Positions 33,866 through 45,897 of a DNA stretch of 64,000 bases are shown in pieces. The translations under genes were made by a program, and so were the position numbers. How positions within the stretch are numbered: position 1 is the stretch's first letter; every line of letters begins with the position of its first letter. Origin of the DNA: Trichaptum fuscoviolaceum (lineage: Eukaryota; Basidiomycota; Agaricomycetes; Hymenochaetales; Trichaptaceae); contig CAJSYZ010000005.1 in the NCBI GenBank assembly GCA_910574455.1, positions 6,634,001 through 6,698,000 on the forward strand, read 5' to 3'. The notes beneath the pieces are model-generated. The model saw nothing but the letters and a program-made list of their open reading frames with translations. It did not search any database and was not told the origin of the DNA.

Positions 33866-36414
33866 TCAATTCTTATTTGTTGAGACTTGTTTTTTTCACA
33901 CTTTATACTAAATTCACAGCTTATAGTTTGTAGATTAAAATATAGATTAAATTTCATTTTATTACTACAAAATATAATAGAAATTCTAAGGGAACTGCAA
34001 AAGCATCAAAGACTTGTCTAATAACGTGTGTCATGAAAGGGGTGACACCGCCGGACATGACTGGTTTCCCAACAGCGAGTAGGACGAGTGTGTACACATC
34101 TCTTCGTGAGATGAGGCGAAGAGAAGGTTGAAGACCATGGGGCAGTAGAGATGGAGAGCCTGGTGCAGCTTTGACTTGATGTTTCTCAATGTCGTCTGTG
34201 TCACCTCAGATAGAAACGTGCAGGTTGCTTCGATCGACTGCTTTCTTATTAAAGAAGTTGCAGGTGTCTGTGTAATTTCGTAGTTCTTGGTCGCGAATTT
34301 ATTGATATCTGTTTCAACAGTGAGCTGACGTGGCGGCGGCGTAAGGAAGGGGGGCGGTTGTGTGCGTTGTGGGCAAGCTCATCGTTGTTGAATGAGTTGT
34401 TCCAGCACCTTGGGTGCACGGGCGTGCCTGTCGGTCTCCACTACGCCTATAAAAGATGAATATTAGCACATATTAGGCTAGAAAAAGATAAGGAAACATA
34501 CCTTCAATGAACTTGTTCATACGAAGCTCTTTCATGGGGTGATGAAGGGGGTGGACGACGGTGAGCAAGGCCAAAGCGACGACGATGACAAGGCCGCGCG
34601 TTGTCTCCAAACGTGAGAATGCGCGTCCAAATTAGGTATGTCATATTTTTTCTTCATTTTTGAGCATGCAAAACATATTAATTGCTCATCTTTGCATTGT
34701 GCTTTATATCAGGCACAAGCGTTATGCATCTGAACAATAGGATATAGAATGCAATTGCAAAGTTGCATAACATAATGGACTAAATTGGGCTCACAAATAA
34801 GCTGCGAGTGCTGAAGTGCAGCCTGTATGCATGCTAATGCATATGTTTTTGATTTGTTTAAACATAGCGGTTGCATGGATGTCTCTCAAATTTCATGAAG
34901 ATCTAATATGAGTGTATTAGTACATACTAAAAAAATTCTAGAGTGTGTAGATACTGTAGTACTCCGATAGAATCTAAACAAAACTCAAAACTAGTACTTT
35001 TTGCATAAAATCATGCACATTACATGTTCTTCACTGAATAGATATGCATTACCCTCCTCAATAAATTCTGCAAGATATGTAACATTGAAGAAGAGATGAT
35101 AAATGACCTTTTTGGAAGTTTTGACAGAACTCCACTAACTGGACTTGTTGTCAGTGCTCAAATGTAGTTGAGGTCCGTGGGTTTCAGGTGAGTTTAGCTT
35201 GATCTCATGCATTCTAGTGCTTGAAATCGAGATCACTACATTCTAGCAGACCTGCAACTCCAATTCCTCTTGCATTTGCTTCTATTATACGAGTACTCTT
35301 GAATGCAAAAGAGATCACAAATTTACAAGGTCAATCAAATATTCTATTCCAGAAAAAGTGAAATGATCACTTGCAGAATCAATGTTTGCTTCACCAAGTC
35401 ATAACGAATTAAACAATAAATATCAATAAAATCAGATTCAATGTATACTTAAGAGAACTTGCGTATGCTATAATGTGCCTGAGTATTATATGTGCTGCTG
35501 AAGTGTTCTTGGGCACAAAATGTGCTCGGAGATGCTTTGGTTGCCCAATTCGGCAACTTCCGGGCGACGTTGAACGCGCGTGGACGTTGTCTTTTTTGCG
35601 TTCAACGTCGTCCGTGTCCATCATGGATGGCCTCCAGGCCTCAAATTAACGTGGTAAGTTATCTATTTTTTTATGCTATCATTTGCTGTAAGCTAATAGC
35701 CTGCTATAGATGCCTCTTTATCCCCAACAGACACCACAAACACGTCTGTGCTGTGGATACCACTCGACGGACACCACGGACACGTCTGCGCCGACGGACG
35801 ACTTTGCCAGCGCCCGTCACACATGCGAGCCGCAGAGGCTCGAATTTCTCCCGTGGTCTGTTGCCGCCTTGCGCAACCTCTATTCTACGGCTTCCTTCAA
35901 CAGCGCTGAGCGAAGCCCTCTCCTGCAATAGCTTCAAGTGCAGACAAGAAACAATCCATTCCATGGCACCTCTGTTTTCACCCGCATTTAACATTGATGA
36001 CTTGGGCGAGAAGCTGCCTCCAATGGCTGCAGGGCTTGGGATTGTCGGCAGAGGAGGCTGCATGTGGATTCTGGAGTACCCAGCGGCAAGAGCTGCGGCA
36101 GAGGCTGCCCCGGTGCATGTGCCTGCAGCGCCTTTGCTGACGGCGACACCAAATGATCAGAGGGGTAGAATGAAGCATTCATGGGCGGAATGGGGCAAAC
36201 CGAGGACGGCGGAGATGCAGGAAAGACACATAGAAGCGAACCCGAAACAGTTGGACGGCGGGGGCAGCTCACCGTCAACAAGGACAACGCTGAGAGATTT
36301 CTTGATGTATAATTAAATAGACAGATAAATATATTTATTTTTCTGCTATACAAAATTGCATTCTACTATGAATTTAATGCACAATGCAAAAAAACGGAAG
36401 CCAAACGGACGAGT

Positions 36415-36757
36415 ATTGAGCGAGACGGCCGTGCTCGCTGTTGGCGACGGCGAGCAAGGTTGTGGTGACGGCGGGACATGTGACGGTGATGGATGGGGTA
36501 ACTGGATCACCGGTAACCGGCACCAGTGCCACTGGCGGTACTAGACCCTTAGGCCTGCTTGAAGAGCTCGAGATATCTAAAAGGTCTCGAGCTATTCAGC
36601 CAGGTATTAAAACACTTATGGACAGCCAAACTCGAAGCACATTTGCTGGGTCACCACGCAGTGGTGTCCAAGCACTTGTGCCCCATTCCTCAGGCTCATT
36701 AGGTGTCCAGCTCGGGTCTGGGACCAGCTGGAAGGACCGCATGGATTCTGGCTGACA
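36415..36757 (-). repeat. Right long inverted repeat
   Basis: Inverted partner of the left arm. It retains the same block order, with scattered substitutions and small indels, up to the GCGAGCAAGG-like inner edge. Confidence 0.75.
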
Positions 36758-39240
36758 CTAAATCATGTAAATACAAATATTTAAATCCCCCAAAAATCGA
36801 ATATACTCATTCATTTATTGCTGATTTTCTGATCTGAAGCTAATTGCGTTGACAACAGTGTTAAAGCATTGTGAACTGAATTATATTGTAAGTAGAATGT
36901 AAAGATATATACATGAGGTCTAACTACTTAGAATACAATTGAAACCAAGAAGAAATTAGTTAGACATTCGGAATCAATCACCCACAGCTATTGTAGTTTG
37001 CCCTCTGTAACGGCAAAGGTCACCACGCACGCCTGCTGTTGTCAAAAGCAAACTGCTCACCACCGGAGAACAGAGTTGCAATGGTGCCCATAATCATCAA
37101 GATTACCACCGGTTCATTTGGCGGAAACGGCCAGTGCATCAACAAGCATGCGACCGATTGAAGACGAAGCACTAGGACCACAAGAATACACTCTGCCTCC
37201 TGAGAACATCTACGGTCAGACGAAGTGCCCATTTAAAGCTACTAAAGCACAAAGACTTGCCGGAGTTCTCTGTCTACCTGTGCCTTCATCGCCCCACCAA
37301 GAAGTCCACCAAGCCCACTGAGCGCCGTAGAACCCATCCGCACATCACACCATCAATAACCATGGAAGTAGATAATAGTACCAGGTCAGCGGACACCGGT
37401 CTCGGTACATTCAGAAAAACTCACCATAAAACATAGCATAGCCATTACCCCATGCCACGTAGGCCTCACAAGCTACGCTGAAAATATGATAAATGATAAG
37501 GGGGTGGGAGTGTAGGGAACCCAGTAAGAATGAAAGAGTAGTAAAAGAAGACAGAAAGAAGAAGAGAAACAACGAAGGAAACTAGTGAAATAGCCCAACG
37601 GCCCTCAAACGTCCGTAGACGGAGTCTTCGCGCGTCCGCCCAACGCAATCCTTCGCAAGAAGTCCGAAGACAAGAAACACCCTCCCAGTAAAGAATGGCT
37701 GTCGAGCCCCGTCGCCTTGCGTCGCGCCCGTCGAAGAAAGACACCAGAGGAAATCCGCAAGCCTGGCTGTTGAGCCCGTCGACACCCTGCTGTCGCGCCC
37801 GTAAGATTCTCACTCTCGCTCACACGTAGTGGTGGTGGGGAGAAAAGAAGTAAATTTTCACACGGTGGTACATGTGGTGACTATCACCGGCAAATATCGC
37901 GTGTGAACCGGCTACTCCGGCCACACCTACTACTCCGAGCCCGTTGTCTTTGTTCCCGTCCCTCAACTATCGCTACATTTCCCACGCCACTCTCACGCGC
38001 CACCACACTCTATGTGTCCGGCCGGTCGCATGTCCGTGACCTTGTCCGTACGTTCGTTTGCTCGTCCACCCATCGCATTGTCCGTTGTGTGATCGCCGGC
38101 GAGCTCTGTGCATTGGCAGCTGTATCACTCTTGCTCAGGTACAGTTTTCCCTGCGCTATTTGGCTTCGAGTGTCGACCGGCGGCCTTGCTGCTCGTCCGG
38201 TGTCCGTCAGATGCACTGTCTTGCGGCCGTGAGTTGTACTTGAGCGACTCCGCTTTCCGGCCTTGCGTCTTCTGCACTGTTGCTATGCTCTGGACTTGCT
38301 GGTGTACTTCCGAGTCTTGTACTTGAGCGACTCCGGTTTCCGGGTGCTTACTTTGTCTTCCGGGTGCCACTGTCGTGTCCGGCGGGCTTCGTACGAACAC
38401 TGGATGAAATCCAGGTGTTACAACGCATTGGCGATGATAGCCTTATCCATCTCCGCAAGATTAGTCTTGTATCTGAGTTCATCGAGTAGCTTTTGGTCTG
38501 CCAAGGAGCGTATAAAAGTCCTTTCTTCAATGATTATTAGCTGATAGCTTTGAGCGCGGACAAGCAATTCACGGACCCTCAGTAAATCCTGATTGTTGAA
38601 ACTGGCTGAGACACTCACATAGGTGTTGCAGTGCATCAGGGAAACTTCCGTCTGCTTACGGCGACTGGCGCGTCCTGGCGCGTCCTGAAGCTTCCTTAAA
38701 TGGGATGAAGCGATGCCATGCCTACCTGAAGCGTTGCCTGGCTGCCTGATGGCCTTAGAACACGGTGTTTCAGGACGAAATCAGTGCATAAGGAGGGAAG
38801 TTGTACATCAGGCGCCAAGCCAGGCTCAAGTGAGATTTAAGCACGAGCGTGCACAGTTTAAGTAAAATGGCAAGTACAAGATAAGTTCATCAGCAGATTC
38901 AGTATAGAAGTCGAAGCCGCCACTCATTACTGCCAACTACTACTACTACTGTGCATGTATTGAGACTTCAAGCTCAGGCTCGTTCATCATCATCATCATT
39001 ATAGTATGACAGGTGTTGCTCATGCTATCCAGCACACCCATTCCCTGGGTGTTCACCAAACTATAACTAGCACTAGTGGTATACAAAGTAAAAAGCAATA
39101 TGTACTATGTGAAAATGTATAGGAAGGGCTACAGTACTATGGGCAGTTGCAATCATGATCGTACATCTGGTTCAAGTTACAGTCTATCTCATTCTGAAAA
39201 CCCGATACTATCCGACACGTTCAAATTTCCCTGCTACATA
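36758..39240. other. Gene-poor spacer
   Basis: About 2.5 kb with only short unrecognised frames. A direct repeat (TTGTACTTGAGCGACTCCG followed by a TTTCCGG block) occurs near 38233 and 38321. A minus-strand frame at about 38434-38610 reads like a helical peptide (LLRVRELLVRAQSYQL) preceded by an intron-like gtgagt..cag. It cannot be assigned. Short ACT and CAT trinucleotide tracts lie near 38940-39000. Confidence 0.35.
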
Positions 39241-41358
39241 CTACGCCATGTTCAAATGATCAAATTCAGCACATCCCACTATCGATTTCAACTGTTTTTC
39301 TTCGGGCTCTGTCCAAGCCCTCGCGCGTGAGATGAAAGCCGCAATTCTCAACTGCCCATTATTATTTGGTGGAGGTGGTAAGTCAGGACCCAAAAGATCA
39401 CCGCTGACCTCATAAACACCTGCGACCACCTCCCGAAACGCGTCTGTGAACTTTGCTTTCTTGGTTTCTGAGAGGGGCGTCCCGTCGGATTCCTCGGCAT
39501 CTGAAGCGAACAGACTTGACAGCCTTGTAGCGGATTCATAAATCTTCTCGACACTCCACTCTCGCTCATGTGCGATTGCATTCAGTGCTTTGCCCATAAC
39601 AGATTTCTTGTTCACGACGTGCTTGAAGATTTCATCATTGGTAACTATCGCGAGCCATCTTTTCACTGTCGTATATCCATGAATTAGAGCTCTCTGGGTA
39701 TTTTCCGCCTTATTCAAAGCCGAAGAATAGAAGTTCAATGTCTGGGGTTCGGGAGGGACCACTTCATTGTCAGAGTTGCGGGGACGTTTCCTCTGAGGAT
39801 CATCCATAACATCTGTGTGATCCGGAAGGGCACGCTTGCGATGGTCACGTATGTAGCCAGATGAATGAACTTCAGGTCCTTGCTTTCGTAGATTTGTCGA
39901 ATCCATACTTCGATCCAATCGTTTACGGTGCCCCTCGAATGCAGCCATACGTTGCTGGCGAAAGGGCGCTACAGTTGGTTCCAATTCCTTCTGTAAGTCC
40001 TTGGACGCAAGCATATCGCTGCCTTGGAAAACAGCAATTGCCTCTTGAAGTTTGACATCGATATTTTTGCTGTTCACCTCCCGTGCCGATAGGTCGCGTT
40101 TCACCAATATCAGTAAAACGGTTCAAATCAATCGCCCCCACAGATGGCCATCGATCATACCCATCCGGATAGATATCCTCGTTGCTGGTAAAAATAATAC
40201 ACGCTTTTTGCGCCGGCGTCTGGTAATCGTGTGATCCTCCTGCCCGTCCTCCTTCCCTCTCGTGCAGTTCAATGCGGTTGCGGAACACGTGAATCATCTC
40301 GTCCAGAAGTTCGATGTGGTTCCTATACGCAACGTAATGGGCTAGGAACAAGGGGATGAAGAAATAGAATATCCCAGACTTAAATATGGGAAGCTCGAGT
40401 TTGTTGTCAGTGTAATTCAGACAGTACTTCTGCTCTCGCAGACTGGGCAGAGGTCCTCTTTCTCGAAAGCGCGTTCTTTCGTCCATCGGATATAGACTTT
40501 CTCCCAATGGGGACCTCGATTGAATCAGACGGAGAGAATTTCCTTCGCCATGAAGAGTTTTATGATAGTTCACAAAAATATGTTTCATCTGAAGGTTGAA
40601 GCTCATCCATTCTATCTTTCGCTGGCCTCGGAACTGAAGGCAAGCTTCCCTCTCAGACTTCTCAAAGGGAAGGAGGAAAAACGAGCCGTGAACAACATAG
40701 CGTTGAAGGTCCTCCAGGAAAGACCTCAAGGTCACCCCATCCTTCGCCACTTGATTCTAGATGAAGACTGTCAGACGTTTAGAATCAATGTTAAGAAGTA
40801 TGACCATTACATACCCCATCAACACTTTCACATAATAGATCGACAGTTTCAAAAACCTCTTCGACGAGCTTCTCCTGTTTACTGAAGGATTCGCTAAGTC
40901 TCGTGAGTTCTTGAAACTTTGCATGGTATGCCTTCTTCATTTCCGTCACCTCGTTTCTCAGAGCGGCTACCTCTGCACGAAGATCCTCGTCTTCCGTCTG
41001 CACGACTGATGCATCCTGTCCTGTCTCTTGCCCTCCTTGCTCTCCCGTCCTAGCAGGATCCAATACACTTAAATCACAACTATTTTGCATGGCCTCGTCG
41101 TGTTCATTCGTTCCGGAAGATAGACACCTGTGTATATCCTTTTGCCGAATTATATCTTGTTTAAGAGTTGCCATAGCGATAAAGGCTTATAATTTGCGCT
41201 AATAAGCAATTATCCATAGATATCAATTGAGATAAGTTAATACCTGAAGGAGCCGACTTTGACTCGTTGATCTCAGCTTTGACCCCCCAGACAGGTTCCT
41301 TTCTTGGGCCTTCCACATTATCAAGAGTATATTCCACCGGACCATTTTGCGCCTCCAT
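39241..41358 (-). pseudogene. Unrecognised coiled-coil protein gene with one frame break
   Basis: Exon 1 starts MEAQNGPVEYTLDN and joins through an 80-100 bp intron to AFIAMATLKQDIIRQ. A coiled-coil segment follows (LRAEVAALRNEVTEMKKAYH, then LTRLSESFSKQEKLVEEVFE). The next intron joins CESVDG|NQVAKDGVTLRSFLED. The following exon has a hydrophobic patch (GIFYFFIPLFLAHYVAY) and runs to DLNRFTDI near 40107, where text continues one frame over (LVKRDLSAREVNSKNIDV) to the stop at 39241, with basic KRPRN-like and Pro-rich tails. No GT..AG intron repairs the shift, so a single-base lesion or an assembly error is likely. Family and function are unknown. It shares the strand of the protease-like cluster upstream. 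Confidence 0.5.
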
Positions 41359-41362
41359 CGCC

Positions 41363-41959
41363 TTACCCCTCGGGCTGTCTAAGAGACTCCATAGACTGAG
41401 CTCGCCCTCCCCCGGCGCTGTCAGATCGTTGACTTGGAGGAGCCGAGTGGGATGGCGTCAAGTCCTTCCTATAAGAAGTTCGCCGCGATGTTGGTTGGTG
41501 TCGATGCAATTGGTCCCACTGATTCAGCGACTTTGAGATACCACTGCTGCGAGTACAATGCGTGGCATCATGCTGTTTCTGGAATTGCATGATGTTGTTT
41601 GGAACCTCGGAAGACCTCAGGCTACGTCTCGGGCTGCGAGTACGTCTGGAGTCAACCCGCGTGGGTCTACCTCGGTCCTGTGCCAGTGTAGTATGAGTAG
41701 TATGGTACTGGTGCGAGCAACCTGGGTCGTCCGAGACTTCTTGTTGTTCTTCAAGTTCTTGACCTAACTCCTGATACCGGTGTGCTTGAGTGCCAGCTGC
41801 CAGAGACGACGATACAGGTGTGACACTGTTAGTAGTAAGGCCGCAGCGCCAGACACAATGACCACAACTGCAGGTGGGACTCAGGCTCCTGGATCGCGTC
41901 GTCAGGAGCCAGTCACAGCGGTGGCAAGAGCCTGAGGGTTCGAAGTTCGAGTTTAACAT
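41363..41959 (-). CDS. Hypothetical 198-residue protein with N-terminal Cys cluster
   Basis: An uninterrupted ATG-to-TAA frame. Near the N-terminus CHRCDWLL and CSCGHCVWRC give a C-x2-C ... C-x-C-x2-C-x3-C arrangement that could bind zinc. The rest is Ser/Arg/Gln-rich and probably disordered. The stop lies four bases upstream of the ATG of the coiled-coil gene, and the last codons overlap a donor-like GGGTAAGG, so this may be an upstream exon or leader rather than an independent gene. No acceptor I tested keeps frame. Not recognised from any family. Confidence 0.35.
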   Translation of the reverse strand: MLNSNFEPSGSCHRCDWLLTTRSRSLSPTCSCGHCVWRCGLTTNSVTPVSSSLAAGTQAHRYQELGQELEEQQEVSDDPGCSHQYHTTHTTLAQDRGRPTRVDSRRTRSPRRSLRSSEVPNNIMQFQKQHDATHCTRSSGISKSLNQWDQLHRHQPTSRRTSYRKDLTPSHSAPPSQRSDSAGGGRAQSMESLRQPEG

Positions 41960-41983
41960 TTCAGGCAGCAGAGTTGCAGATTT

Positions 41984-42024
41984 AGAAGTAGTACTACTAC
42001 TAGTAGTAGTAGTAGTAGTACTAG
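41984..42024. repeat. (TAG/TAC)n microsatellite
   Basis: An imperfect trinucleotide array of AGT/ACT units. Similar short tracts recur at 45570-45600, 45700-45720 and 49390-49415 in the spacers of the cluster. Confidence 0.85.
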
Positions 42025-42329
42025 TGTCAGCCTCAGGCTGAGTGTCCTCTTCTTGAAGCGAGTAGTAGTACTATGTAGAGTACTCACTGGCAGGCTACTA
42101 CTATCTGAGTGGTGGCGTGCCAGTGACTCAGTTTGAAACTGCTACTAAGAATAGTAGTGCTACTACAAGAGTCGTTCAGGCTCAATACTCAAGTTCGCAA
42201 CAGATATTCCATTAGTACTAGCGTACAACAACACACAACAAAAGCAGAAAAGCATGAAACTAGTAAGAATAGTAGTGGAGGAATGCGGAAGAAAGACAGA
42301 TTAACAAAGTAAAGATACATTGTTCAGAG

Positions 42330-45300
42330 TCAGTCCTTGCGTGTCGTTGGTACAACGATCGGCGGAAATTTGGCATAGGTAAGCATCTCATCAATAGCGA
42401 ATGCTGGGAGCGCGTAGGTGAAATCGCCGTTGTCAGCACCTGTGCTAACTTGAAGACCCTTGACACAAGTTTCGGTAATTATTCCGCCCCATTTGCCGTC
42501 CAAGGTAGCAATCAGAGAACCAGAATCACCACTTTTTGCGAAACAGTAGTCGTATTTTGAAGGTATATTCCAGACAAGGCGTGCAGCTCCTTTTTTCAAC
42601 TTTGCCAGTGGCGGATTCGTCGGGCTGCCGCCGAGTGTCCTATTTATGACTGCGTAGATCGCAGACTCCATCGGGTTCGCATATCCAACTGTTACACCAG
42701 TGGTAGCACCAGCCTTTAACACCGCAATCTCATGATTGAATTGATCCGACCTTTCGATATACCCTGACTTGATTTCGAGACGTCCATTCGTAGGGTACGG
42801 AACCTTTGCTTTTCTATAGGCCGACCGAATACGCACGACATTGGTCTCAGGATGCTGCCCGAAGTGAATGACGTTACACTGAAAGTTCGTTTCGTTGACT
42901 TTCTTGTCGAACAGCTGCACGAGGGCAAACTCAGAATTAAAACCGAATTCATGCCCAATCTCGGCACAGGTCTGCGAGCCTGAATGCGAATAGCCAACAT
43001 AGCCAATGGTCCCAGCGCGAGTCCCATTAGGTTCGAGTAGGTTGAAATTTTCGTAAACCTTCCGATGGATTTCGTGATAGTCCCCCATTGCTTTAGTGGT
43101 AGATTTGGAGAGCGCAGAGGCTATTTCGATTTCTTGGGAAATGTTGATTGTCATTCCACCATAAGGAGCATACTTAGCGCTTGGGACTGCGATGCTTCCG
43201 CTACCATCTGCTTGTAAATCCTTCGAGATCAATTCCAGTTTGTCAAGTCGTTCTTTGCATCTCTGCCTTTGTCTTCCAAGCTCATTTAACGCTCGACAGA
43301 ATTCGTTGTCGATAAAGGAACGGTAGGCATCAGGTAGAATATGGACTAGATATAGTTCACGCTTGTCCTCGACGTCTGATACACGCTGGTCCTCGTCAGC
43401 TGGGTTTTCAACGGCGTCCACTAGTTCGTTGATGGTAGTTTCACTAGAGGCGGAAAATATAGCATGTCCGTTAATCAAACTGAACAGTTTATCCAACCCC
43501 TGAAATTTGATGATGGGACCCCATGTACTGAAAGTGTCCTGACCACTAACTCCTATGCTTGTTCCTCGAAGGGTTGAAGTGTATGCCTCTAGAGACTTAA
43601 TTATAGATTCAGGAGATCTGGGTTTACTGGGGTCTCCAATCAATAGTTTATCGGGCGGAAGGACGAGAGCCGTGCTGTCCGGAATTATGGTATCAGGTGC
43701 CAGTGGTCGAAAACAAGGTAAGGAAACGTTCTCTGTCGGGTCCTTGGTTTCTTGGCCGAGACTTCCGAACCCAGACGCGGGAGCGGCAAGGCCATCGACT
43801 ACATGTGATTGTCCAGGTGCTGGTACGGGGCCAGGTAGTTGTTCGTGTTCGAGAGGTTTTCCGTCGTCCAGGGGATTAGGGGTTGGTACCACCCCACTTG
43901 CGGAACAGGACTGAGGAATGGCCTCGCGAAATTCTACCTCGAACCGCCCTGATAATGTCCAGCGCTTGCGAATGGAGCTTCTAATCGTGTCGGCGCATTC
44001 ACAATAAACATCACCAACAGGCCTCTCGTAGTCGGAGGGCATAAGCACCTCCAACTCGGACGGTATTACTCCAATCCACACGACAACAGGATCTGACCTC
44101 CCGTCTTCCCCCTTCCCGTCTTTATGATATCCAATCTTGCATATATCTATGCATGTCACGGTATGCCTGACGTGAAAGCGATCAAAGGCGTCTTCAAATA
44201 TAGGTAGCAAAACGGGCCATTGCCCGATCAGAGGGCAGTTGTTGTCAAGGACGTTTATGTGCTTCATCGCTTTCTCGCGCTTATGCGGTCCCGGAATGTT
44301 CCCCTGGCGTCCCACAAAAAATCCACTACGCCCGACAGGAACAGCGTTGGTCGAACATCCCCAGTAATAATTGAGATGATCCTTCAGATCCCAAATCCTC
44401 CGAGTCTTCACAGGTTTTTTCGCTTCCAATGATATGATATTAGAACTGTCTGTGAGAAGGGTCGTATCCGGGATTGTCTTCTGTGTCACTGCCAGTGGCG
44501 GCGGTAGAGGTACCGGCCATACACCATGTACTGGGGGTCCATTGAACGTCTAATGGAGGCAGAAGGGGAAACGGTAACAAATCAGCATGGCTGGGGAAAA
44601 AGCAAATGACATAGCACGACATACATCTACGATGTCACCAATCTTCGACAATTGCGTTTCGCGAACTGGCGCGGCCACCGCAGTATCGGTAGCCTGAGAG
44701 TCTTCCTTGCTTGTAGCGATACCGGAACTCAGGCTGAGTTGTTTCACTCCCGAGGACGTCTCTTGTGTCACTCGTGGCGGCAACTTCTGCTTACTGTCTA
44801 CTGGAGGCGCATTGGACGTCTTTAGATGAGACGATGAGAATTCATTATGCATGATAACAAACAAAAGTAGCACGACATACGTTTACGCTGTCATCAATCT
44901 TTGACAATTGCGTTTCGCGAACTGGCGAGGCAACCGCAGCATCGGCAGAATCCTGCTTGCCAGTGAGATAGAGATGGGGGAAAGAGACAAATCAGCGTGG
45001 AACAGGGAGAATGAGAACAGGACATACTCGGTTGTTAACTTTTTTGCCATCGTAAACAAACGTTATCTTGGTGATGCAATGTTGAGGCAGATGGAGAGGG
45101 GTCAACTCAACATGACAGATAAGAATAAATTAGTGAATCGTACTTTGACCTTTGCCTTGTTGTTAGGATCGTAATGTAACCGTAACAATTGTTCCGTAGT
45201 AGCGGCTCTCCGTTGAGCAGGAATGTTGGACAGCTTCAAGTTGAGAAGAGAGAAAGATAGAATATCAGTAAAACCTAATAAGAACTTGAAGCCACCGGCA

Positions 45301-45505
45301 CTACACAAAAATTGCATAAGCCTGAGACAACAAGACATACATCAAATATTATGCGAGTGTCACTGCGCTCTAGTGCAACAATGACCTTCCAGAATAAAGA
45401 TAATAGTGTCGGGGTGAAGTGGGGGAATAACAAGTCAATACCAGTACAGCGATACAAGAAAGAAGGACATACTTTAAAATTCAGACTGAAGTCGGACTTC
45501 GACAT
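42330..45505 (-). CDS. Trypsin-like serine peptidase-domain protein, paralogue 1 (intact)
   Basis: Seven exons (45473-45505, 45341-45385, 45150-45233, 45028-45066, 44881-44955, 44625-44819, 42330-44549) encode 896 residues; all six introns are phase 0. The first four exons (67 residues) suggest a small beta/alpha domain. Exons 5 and 6 are linkers ending in the similar text (R)ETQLSKI. The last exon holds a conserved N-domain (NVLDNNCPLIGQWPVLLP, then CIDICKIGYH and VVVWIGVIPSEL) and a C-terminal chymotrypsin-like fold: INGHAIF (His about 519), SEFALVQL (Glu about 697 where paralogue 4 has Asp), KAGATTGVTVG, and AKSGDSGSLIATLDGKWGG with the serine near 833. In fungi and bacteria, GDSG domains with a CRHV/ARHV-type histidine belong to the trypsin-like (Trypsin_2/S1) superfamily. 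Activity is unproven. There is no signal peptide, so it is probably intracellular. Confidence 0.7.
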
Positions 45506-45897
45506 TCTTATCCACTGATAGGAAACCTGAGAGTGGAGAGGCAAGATTTGAAGACAGGACACCGTTCTTATACTACTAGTAGTAGTATAGTACTGTGATG
45601 ATCATGATGATGTGGCGTGACGACTCCGACTCGGAGTCCATATCGGACCGTAGTACTAGGCAAACTTGAACTTGAAATAGAGCAGTGAGGCTAACTTGAA
45701 CCTAGTAGTACTAGTAGTAAGAATATCACTATACTAGAGTCGTTCAGGCTCAATGCTCAAGTTCGCAACAGATATTCCATTAGTACTAGCGTACAACAAC
45801 ACACAACAAAAGCAGAAAAGCATGAAACTAGTAAGAATAGTAGTGGAGGAATGCGGAAGAAAGACAGATTAACAAAGTAAAGATACATTGTTCAGAG

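Larger units (their letters stand above)
33520..36757. mobile_element. 3.2 kb element bounded by long terminal inverted repeats
   Basis: Two arms of about 340 bp lie in inverted orientation at 33520-33865 and 36415-36757. The 2.5 kb interior is AT-rich on the left (33900-35490) and more GC-rich on the right. No transposase domain is recognisable. The longest frame, ATG at 35627 to 36316, encodes 229 residues without a known motif. A 33-codon spliced frame can be drawn on the minus strand at 34379-34535. A non-autonomous TIR element is the best reading; two inverted copies of one repeat flanking unique DNA is the alternative. Confidence 0.5.

Noticed and set aside
35492..36316. 274-codon plus-strand frame inside the TIR element as a transposase
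   Set aside because: No catalytic or DNA-binding motif; its first 45 codons precede the first in-frame ATG, and its 3' end approaches the inverted repeat.
37020..37232. Minus-strand frame with NEPVVILMIMGTIATLFSGG, loosely like ATP synthase subunit K
   Set aside because: Only one hydrophobic segment is similar; the required N-terminal and C-terminal parts of that family are absent on either side.
40070..40110. Short intron (27 or 35 nt) repairing the coiled-coil gene
   Set aside because: Neither candidate gives the needed phase, and both are too short.
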